From Chloroflexota bacterium (lineage in GTDB: Bacteria > Chloroflexota > Anaerolineae > J102): 5,417 nucleotides of DNA. The translations under genes and the position numbers were made by a program. The DNA is taken from NCBI GenBank assembly GCA_024276255.1, contig JAJRXO010000161.1, forward strand, positions 1-5,417. Direction: 5' to 3'. The notes below the pieces were generated by a model that was given only the letters and a program-made list of their open reading frames with translations, had not been told where the DNA came from and made no database searches. Each line of letters opens with the position of its first letter. The stretch's first letter is position 1. Shown in pieces: positions 1 to 3,612 of this stretch.

Positions 1-85
1 CGTATATACTTGCCCCAGTTTCATATTCTCGAACCACCTGGATTCGGAATGCCTCACTATAACGCTTTACTATGCTTTTTGCCAT
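1..85 (-). CDS. IS3-family transposase OrfA, N-terminal fragment (runs off left edge)
   Basis: The minus strand from the ATG at 85-83 reads 28 codons to the window edge without a stop. The product starts MAKSIVKRYSEAF and continues through VVREYETGASIY. The KRYSEAF...VVREYE.G.S pattern is typical of the N-terminal helix-turn-helix of IS3/IS911-type OrfA proteins (HTH_Tnp_1), which bind the element's ends and are normally joined to the OrfB integrase by a frameshift. An AGGAG lies at 100-96, ten bases before the ATG, and supports this start. Only the first part is visible, so whether the full gene is intact cannot be judged. The family call rests on recognition of a short stretch; another HTH_Tnp_1 transposase is the main alternative. 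Confidence 0.72.
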   Translation of the reverse strand, partial: MAKSIVKRYSEAFRIQVVREYETGASIY

Positions 86-139
86 CGCCTTTGTGCTCCT
101 TTTGTCTTAGTGACTGTAAACATATACCAGGACTCCTCA
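1..139 (-). mobile_element. Probable IS3-type insertion sequence, orfA-proximal end
   Basis: The transposase start at 85 implies that the element's left end lies a short way upstream on the minus strand, that is, to the right here. Read on the minus strand, 139-111 begins TGAGGAGTCCTGG, and the 5'-TG...CA-3' terminus fits IS3-family ends. To the right of about 139 the sequence changes abruptly to purine-rich repeat. The exact boundary is inferred: the other inverted repeat and any target duplication lie outside the window. Confidence 0.45.
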
Positions 140-148
140 GTAAGCGTA

Positions 149-300
149 GTGAGGGTGGCGCGGGAGGGAGAAGGAAGGCGGAAGACGGGAGACGGACGAC
201 GGAAGAGAGTATTGAAGGGATAGACGTGTAGAGAGCAGAGAGCAGGGAGTAAGGTTGAGGGAGTCAGGTTGAGGGTGGTGCGAGAGGGGAGAAAGCCAGG
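149..300 (+). repeat. Purine-rich tract of degenerate 7-base units (module 1, purine arm)
   Basis: Almost every base is A or G. Parts fall into a 7-base register: AGACGGG, AGACGGA, CGACGGA, AGAGAGT from 183 to 210, then AGAGAGC twice, AGGGAGT, AAGGTTG, AGGGAGT, CAGGTTG, AGGGTGG from 230 to 278. GAGGGTGG(C/T)GCG occurs at 151 and again at 271, and AGGTTGAGGG at 252 and 266. No reading frame here looks like protein. Short tandemly repeated heptamers are known from several bacterial groups; their function is not known. Confidence 0.75.
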
Positions 301-426
301 ATAACGCTGAGGTTATTGGGCAGGGGACGAGGAATTCCGCAGATGAGATGTCGGGGCAGAAGGTGCGGTATCAGCGGCGAACCAGAGGCTGACGAGGGGC
401 ACCGTTGCCGGAATTGCTCGCACGCC
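301..426. other. Unexplained spacer between the two repeat arms
   Basis: These 126 bases have mixed composition and separate the purine arm from the pyrimidine arm. I see no convincing gene, RNA or terminator. GGAATTCC near 331 and CCGGAATTG near 409 share a short word. In the second module (3348-3467) the two arms are separated by only about 14 bases, so this stretch may be inserted material or simply variable. Confidence 0.4.
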
Positions 427-507
427 CCTTGTCTCACTCACTCCCTCACTCTCACCTTTCCCCCCACTCCCCCTCTTGCCTTTTTAGTTCCGGCTTGGCC
501 AGATTGG
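427..507 (+). repeat. Pyrimidine arm and conserved tail of repeat module 1
   Basis: Positions 427-474 are nearly all C and T and fall into 8-base units (TCTCACTC, ACTCCCTC, ACTCTCAC, CTTTCCCC from 432 to 463). On the other strand the arm contains AGGGAGT, a heptad also present in the purine arm. Positions 475-507 form a tail, CTTGCCTTTTTAGTTCC followed by GGCTTGGCCAG. It recurs with a few changes at 3433-3467 after a similar pyrimidine arm. The segment overlaps the 3' end of the arsR-type gene. Confidence 0.7.
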
Positions 508-877
508 GGGGAGCGGAGCGGGGGCCGCAGGCGGGATGACGCTTCTGGATGCGCGCAGGATCGAAAAAGCTTCCAAACTGCCGGTTGAGTTCGGCCAGCG
601 CCTCCCGGTCGATGGAATAATAGACCCAGCGAGCGTCGGCTGTGTCCCGTTCCATCACCACAAGCCCGGCCTTGCGCAACACGCCCAGGTGGTGGGAGAT
701 GAGGTTGGCGGGCATGCCCAAGGCATTACCCAGCTCGCAGTTGCACTGTACGCCTTGCATGAGCAGCTCCAGGATAGCCAGGCGCCTGGGATCGGCAAGG
801 ACCTTGAGCATACGGGCCAGATACTGTGCGTCCGCAGTTGTCGGAATGGTGGCATTGTCAGTCGAATAGTTCAACAT
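452..877 (-). CDS. ArsR/SmtB-family metal(loid)- or thiol-responsive repressor
   Basis: A 141-residue winged-helix repressor expected to bind operator DNA as a dimer and release it on binding a metal(loid) or thiol oxidant. Helices run from about residue 15. The start of the sensing helix carries C45-N-C47 followed by ELG, the place of the CxC in arsenite-sensing ArsR. The recognition region is NLISHHLGVLRKAGLV (about 59-74), then a wing (ERDTADARWVYYSI). A third cysteine, C117, lies in the C-terminal tail and could complete a three-thiol site (inference). The start at 877 was chosen because the upstream in-frame ATG at 946 would place promoter and operator inside the gene. Residues from about 125 onward, including the stop, are encoded by repeat module 1, so the tail is probably not ancestral. 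The effector is unproven; arsenite, antimonite and redox signals are all possible. Confidence 0.9.
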   Translation of the reverse strand: MLNYSTDNATIPTTADAQYLARMLKVLADPRRLAILELLMQGVQCNCELGNALGMPANLISHHLGVLRKAGLVVMERDTADARWVYYSIDREALAELNRQFGSFFDPARIQKRHPACGPRSAPPNLAKPELKRQEGEWGER

Positions 878-883
878 GAATTG

Positions 884-902
884 AAGTATATTGAAAATAC
901 TT
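884..902. promoter_or_regulatory. Palindromic operator, probable ArsR autoregulation site
   Basis: AAGTAT and ATACTT are perfect inverted arms of six bases around a 7-base centre (ATTGAAA) that itself has partial symmetry. A second, overlapping palindrome ATACTTGTAT covers 897-906. The site lies between the -35 and -10 and covers the -10 of the repressor's own promoter, where ArsR-family operators are usually found. Binding by this protein is inferred. Confidence 0.75.
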
Positions 903-913
903 GTATTTGGCAA
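885..913 (-). promoter_or_regulatory. Sigma-70-type promoter of the arsR-type gene
   Basis: On the minus strand TTGCCA (913-908) and TATACT (890-885) each match the consensus at five of six positions and are separated by exactly 17 bases. Only seven bases lie between the -10 and the ATG at 877, so transcription should begin at or next to the start codon. No Shine-Dalgarno sequence precedes the ATG, which agrees with a leaderless transcript. Confidence 0.75.
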
Positions 914-931
914 AATCTCAGCACCAATATA

Positions 932-978
932 GGGGGCACGCCCCATCTAAAACTGCCGGCGCGTGGGGGCTCGCCCCC
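932..978. repeat. Pair of near-identical G/C hairpins upstream of the promoter
   Basis: GGGGGCACGCCCC at 932-944 and GGGGGCTCGCCCC at 965-977 differ at one base and start 33 bases apart. Each can fold with a four-base loop, the second with a five-pair G/C stem (965-969 with 974-978). Neither is followed by a long T run on either strand, so they do not look like intrinsic terminators. They lie in the divergent intergenic region; their role is unknown. Confidence 0.55.
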
Positions 979-1147
979 TTGACTCTTGAGCTCTGACGCT
1001 CGAATCACTACCTGTTTGGAGCTAATGCAAAGAAAATGTTATCATGGATGCTACTTCACGCGGGGGTGTCCGCGATACTGTATGCGCTACGTAAAACTAC
1101 AGGCACGTATGATCATTCAACTACACTATGTCGCGTCTTTTATTGAG

Positions 1148-2083
1148 ATGCATAAACGAATTCTGGACAGGTATCTGTTGCTTGGAGCCGCCCTCATCCT
1201 GCTGTTAGCAGCCTGCACTGGCAGCGAGCAGCCGTTAACAGTATCGTTGGAGCAAAATCTGATCCTGGGTGAAGTGCTAGTCCCTACGCCCGCTTCAGCT
1301 CTGGCCTGGCGCATTGGTTTTGACCGCCGCTTAGAACCAAAGGAAGATGTCCGCCAGATAGCATCGCTGGCCAACTGGCTCCAACAGCAAACAGGACTTT
1401 CTTTCGAGGTTGTGGCACCGCGTCAGGGCGACACCGTGGTGGATGAAATATGCTCGGGCGAGGTGGATTTTGCCGCCGTAGGTACGGTTTCGTACTTGCA
1501 GGCGCACCATCGCTGCAATGCCCATATACTCGTGCGAGGACTCAACGTCCGCGGAGAAGACACCTATCGCGCCGCCATCGTAACGCCTCTTGGGAGCTCT
1601 CTTGAGGACCTGGCGCAACTACGAGGACGCAGCTTTGCCTTTGGCGCCACCAACTCCACCCAGGGCTACCTGATCCCCCGCCTGATGCTGAGCGAGGCGG
1701 GCATCGGTCTGGATGATCTCAGAGCGTACACCTTTCACGAATCCCACGCGGCCACGGCCAATGCCGTGGCCAGTGGTCGTTATGACGCCGGAGGCTTGCA
1801 GGACACCCTGGCGCAGGATTTGACGGATCGGGGCTTGCTTCGCATCCTGGTACTCTCTAATCCATTTCCCTCCAGCGGTATCATCGCCGGCCCTCGCGTG
1901 CCTGAAAAGACTGAGGCTTTGGTACGCCAGGCCCTACTCGATCTGGATCCTGTTGGCGAAGATGCTGAGGCCCTCTATCATTGGGAGCGTTCAGAGATGC
2001 CGCGGGGATTCGCGCTGGCACGCGATGCCGATTATGACGAACTACGCCGGGTAGCAGCCGCGATCGGCCTGCTGGAGCCCTGA
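1148..2083 (+). CDS. PhnD/AioX-type periplasmic-binding lipoprotein (phosphate/phosphite/phosphonate-like)
   Basis: A 311-residue exported solute-binding protein. The start at 1148 gives a proper lipoprotein signal: KR and R near the N-terminus, a hydrophobic core (about 10-21) and the lipobox LAAC with lipidated C23. The mature part has the two-lobe fold of the Phosphonate-bd family (PF12974). It starts with WRIGFDRRLEPKED, has VGTVSYL (111-117) in the first ligand loop, and the family's hallmark loop NSTQGYLIP (169-177), corresponding to the STSG-type oxyanion loop. GGLQDTL (215-221) takes the usual GAV position. Two further cysteines, C102 and C123, lie near the first ligand loop. The next gene begins one base after the stop and encodes sensor-kinase input sequence, so this protein more likely feeds a signalling kinase than a transporter; no permease or ATPase gene is present. 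Arsenite-binding AioX belongs to this superfamily. The ligand cannot be read from the sequence. No strong promoter or Shine-Dalgarno was found; an ATG at 1109 is a less likely start. Confidence 0.85.
   Translation: MHKRILDRYLLLGAALILLLAACTGSEQPLTVSLEQNLILGEVLVPTPASALAWRIGFDRRLEPKEDVRQIASLANWLQQQTGLSFEVVAPRQGDTVVDEICSGEVDFAAVGTVSYLQAHHRCNAHILVRGLNVRGEDTYRAAIVTPLGSSLEDLAQLRGRSFAFGATNSTQGYLIPRLMLSEAGIGLDDLRAYTFHESHAATANAVASGRYDAGGLQDTLAQDLTDRGLLRILVLSNPFPSSGIIAGPRVPEKTEALVRQALLDLDPVGEDAEALYHWERSEMPRGFALARDADYDELRRVAAAIGLLEP
2074..2077 (+). promoter_or_regulatory. Ribosome binding site of the truncated sensor gene
   Basis: GGAG inside the last codons of the lipoprotein gene, seven bases before the ATG at 2085. 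With the TGACATG junction (stop and next start one base apart), this indicates translational coupling of the two genes. Confidence 0.6.
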
Positions 2084-2084
2084 C

Positions 2085-2525
2085 ATGAACGAATGGATAC
2101 GGTGGCTGGACCGCCGTTTGCCCCGACGCCTGGCCACACGCCTGACTCTGGCTGTGATCGTGGTGGTCATTGCGGCCGGGCTGATCACGGCTGTCGCCAA
2201 TCGCTACATCCTGGCGCGCAATCTCGAAGAAGAAATGATCGCTTCCGGTCGCATTTTGACCCTGGCCCTGGGCGAGAGCGTCGCCAATGCCCTGGTTGAG
2301 GAGGATCTGGCTACCATCCAGGAAACCCTGGACGTCACCATCCACAACAATCCCGAAGTGGTCTACGCTTATGCCTTCGGTCCTCACACCCCCATCATCC
2401 ACACCTTTCCCGATGGCTTTCCTGCCGATTTATTACACACATTGAACCCGAGTGAGCTCGCGGCCCTGGTGTTCCTGGCGCTTTATCATTGGCTGCCGCG
2501 CAGCATTACCGCACAAGAAGCCTGA
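2085..2525 (+). pseudogene. Truncated sensor histidine kinase: input region only, with foreign C-terminal tail
   Basis: A 146-residue product. It starts with a basic amphipathic stretch (RWLDRRLPRRLATRL) and a transmembrane helix (about 19-37). A helical linker and extracytoplasmic sensor part follow (about 41-120), including GRILTLALGESVANALVEED and VVYAYAFGPHTPIIH. This is the layout of the N-terminus of membrane sensor histidine kinases. A complete member would continue with a second membrane helix, HAMP, HisKA and HATPase domains; none is present here or downstream. After about residue 121 (near base 2445) the sequence changes to a short hydrophobic tail, SELAALVFLALYHWLP, of unknown origin, ending at 2525. 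A deletion joining the sensor to the end of another gene is the simplest reading (inference). The product might still reach the membrane but cannot phosphorylate a partner. Classed as a pseudogene because the catalytic part is gone. Confidence 0.7.
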
Positions 2526-2545
2526 GGAACTGTTGACATCGTGCG

Positions 2546-2584
2546 AAAAAAGACCCTTTGCAACTCGCCGGTGCAAAGGGTCTT
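2546..2584 (-). terminator. Strong rho-independent terminator of the glutaredoxin-like gene
   Basis: Bases 2550-2562 (AAGACCCTTTGCA) pair perfectly with 2572-2584, giving a 13-bp stem and a 9-base loop. Read on the minus strand the hairpin ends in a run of six T (2551-2546) and starts 13 bases after the stop codon at 2600-2598. On the plus strand only a TCTTA follows, so termination of the truncated sensor transcript by the same hairpin would be weaker. Confidence 0.92.
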
Positions 2585-2597
2585 ACGCGTCGACAGC

Positions 2598-2864
2598 TTA
2601 GATGTCGAAGAGCGCCGCCGCCTTTTCTTCTCTTATCACACACGCGGGCGTGATCAGGAGATCGAAGGGATTGACGCTGACGCCGTCGATGAGGATGCCG
2701 GGCGAGGCGCGCAGATGGTGTTGCGCGGCCAGACGCTGGCCTTCAGGCGATTCCAGAGGGATGGCGGTGTAAGTCACGCCGTGCTCATCGAGATAAGAGA
2801 GGATTTTACGGCTGCGGCGACAATTTTTGGCGGGAAGGATGATGATTTCGGGCGATGGATTCAT
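2598..2864 (-). CDS. Glutaredoxin/thioredoxin-fold small protein, monothiol CRRS type
   Basis: An 88-residue cytoplasmic protein with the short thioredoxin fold of glutaredoxins. It has a first strand EIIILPA (6-12), the active-site motif C15-R-R-S18 at the start of helix 1, a second strand (TYTAIPL), and a cis-proline region ASPGILIDG (53-61) with P55. The family's second active-site cysteine is replaced by serine, so it can act only as a monothiol exchange protein or use another thiol. C75 near the C-terminus is the only other cysteine. Similar proteins reduce mixed disulfides or carry iron-sulfur clusters, but the CGFS motif of cluster-carrying monothiol glutaredoxins is absent, so the substrate is unknown. 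The ATG at 2864 fits the family's usual N-terminus; no clear Shine-Dalgarno precedes it. It converges with the truncated sensor gene and has its own strong terminator. Confidence 0.75.
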   Translation of the reverse strand: MNPSPEIIILPAKNCRRSRKILSYLDEHGVTYTAIPLESPEGQRLAAQHHLRASPGILIDGVSVNPFDLLITPACVIREEKAAALFDI

Positions 2865-2888
2865 GGTAGGGTTTAGAGAACAGGCGAC

Positions 2889-2904
2889 GCGGGCGGTTGC
2901 CCGC
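2889..2904. repeat. GC-rich hairpin upstream of the glutaredoxin-like gene
   Basis: GCGGGC and GCCCGC pair around a GGTT loop. It lies 25-40 bases upstream of the gene's start, so on the minus strand it would fall in the 5' leader. It has no T run and no recognised function. Confidence 0.5.
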
Positions 2905-2911
2905 CGAACCG

Positions 2912-3000
2912 ATGAAAATGGGGACGCGGATGACGCAGATACACGCAGATTTTCGCAGATTACTATCTTTCTGATCAGCGCATCAGCGTTCTATTTCGGA
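2912..3000 (+). repeat. ACGCGGAT/GATCAGCG intergenic repeat, copy A
   Basis: Starts ATGAAAATGGGGACGCGGAT and continues with degenerate units (GACGCAGAT, ACACGCAGAT, TTCGCAGAT). It then has TCTTTCTGATCAGCG and CATCAGCGTTCTATTT. The second half matches copy B at 5303-5215 in opposite orientation, and the first part matches copy C at 5079. It is non-coding, and any open frame across it is a by-product of the repeat. Confidence 0.75.
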
Positions 3001-3036
3001 ACAGACCTACGGTGCGCAAGCTGCACGCCAAAACGG

Positions 3037-3300
3037 ATGAAAATGGGCGGCGGCAGGCGAGTGGCGAGGCGCTTGCCGATTGAAATCGGTGCTATGAGGC
3101 CTGCGGCCGCCGGTCGACCGGTGTCGACCGCTCGCGTTGACGGCGGTGCCTTGTTTTGGCGCACCGACCCCGCAGGGGGTCGGGTGGCGGTACGCCCCTG
3201 AGTCCCGAATTCGATTCGGTGGGCTGCTTTTGCGGGTGGCACCAACGCTATTTTCGAAGTAGTCGCCGTGAACGGCTGCAAGCCGATAAGGACGAGAATA
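3037..3300. repeat. Cluster of inverted repeats, no gene seen
   Basis: The block starts with ATGAAAATGGG (3037-3047), as copies A and C do, then follows a different path. It contains several hairpins: CCGATT/AATCGG (3076-3089), the perfect palindrome CCGGTCGACCGG (3110-3121), CGGTGC/GCACCG (3144-3166), CCGACCCC/GGGGTCGG with a GCAG loop (3164-3183), and CGGCT/AGCCG (3273-3285). No tRNA-like or known RNA fold was recognised and no frame looks like protein. It may be a dispersed structured repeat or an unrecognised structured RNA. Confidence 0.5.
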
Positions 3301-3347
3301 GACGGCGTTGTCGGGTGGATGGCGAATCTGCCCTGGAAGCAAGCAGC

Positions 3348-3467
3348 AGGGAGACGGGAGTAGAGAGCACGTTGTAGACCCGATTTACCGGTTTACTTAC
3401 CTACTTGTTTACCTGCCTATCCATCTCCCGGCCTTGCCTTTTTGGGTTCCAGCTTGTCCAGGTCAGG
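3348..3467 (+). repeat. Bipartite repeat module 2 (purine heptads, pyrimidine octads, conserved tail)
   Basis: The purine arm has three heptads, AGGGAGA, CGGGAGT, AGAGAGC (3348-3368). After 14 bases the pyrimidine-rich arm runs in 8-base units: ATTTACCG, GTTTACTT, ACCTACTT, GTTTACCT, GCCTATCC, ATCTCCCG (3383-3430). The tail at 3433-3467, CTTGCCTTTTTGGGTTCC followed by AGCTTGTCCAG, matches 475-507 with a few substitutions and small insertions. The order of parts is the same as in module 1. The module ends about 145 bases before the flavoprotein gene. Confidence 0.7.
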
Positions 3468-3599
3468 AAAGGAATATCTTCATGGTCGCGTCTGTGGGGA
3501 GCAGGCTTGTGTTCTGGCGGCGATACGGGTAGCATACATCTACAATTATCGTATTCGATGCATGGGTCTGCGTGTGCTTTACGACTTTTCTCTCATCTC

Positions 3600-3605
3600 A
3601 AAGGA
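3600..3605 (+). promoter_or_regulatory. Shine-Dalgarno site fixing the flavoprotein start
   Basis: AAAGGA seven bases before the ATG at 3613. It decides the start against in-frame upstream ATGs (for example 3442 and 3562), which would add residues unrelated to the family. Between 3468 and 3599 no convincing promoter could be picked out; TACAAT at 3541 is a possible -10 without a good -35. Confidence 0.75.
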
Positions 3606-3612
3606 TATTCTC

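Noticed and set aside
10..231. Open plus-strand frame of 73 codons at the left edge
   Set aside because: It runs antisense to the transposase start and on into the purine repeat; the sequence has no family features.
149..507. CRISPR-like array in the purine and pyrimidine tracts
   Set aside because: The units are 7 or 8 bases and contiguous, with no repeat-spacer alternation and no cas gene.
316..588. Open plus-strand frame of 90 codons
   Set aside because: It crosses the spacer, the pyrimidine arm and the 3' end of the ArsR gene antisense; composition is that of the repeats.
878..946. N-terminal extension of the ArsR protein to the ATG at 946
   Set aside because: It would translate through the -35, operator and -10, and the added residues are unlike ArsR N-termini.
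536..982. Long open plus-strand frame opposite the ArsR gene
   Set aside because: It is antisense to a clear ArsR protein with its own promoter and has no recognisable domain.
986..1147. N-terminal extension of the binding lipoprotein to 986
   Set aside because: It would bury the signal peptide; the lipobox sits at the correct distance only from the ATG at 1148.
2550..2584. Equally strong terminator for the plus-strand sensor gene
   Set aside because: The hairpin is shared, but on the plus strand it is followed by only TCTTA; the six-T run is on the minus strand.
2541..3201. Open plus-strand frames over the glutaredoxin-like gene and the repeats after it
   Set aside because: They are antisense to a recognisable thioredoxin-fold protein or read repeat sequence, with no family signature.
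2991..3342. Two open minus-strand frames in the hairpin cluster
   Set aside because: Low-complexity Pro/Arg/Ala-rich products that arise from GC-rich inverted repeats; no ribosome site or conserved motif.
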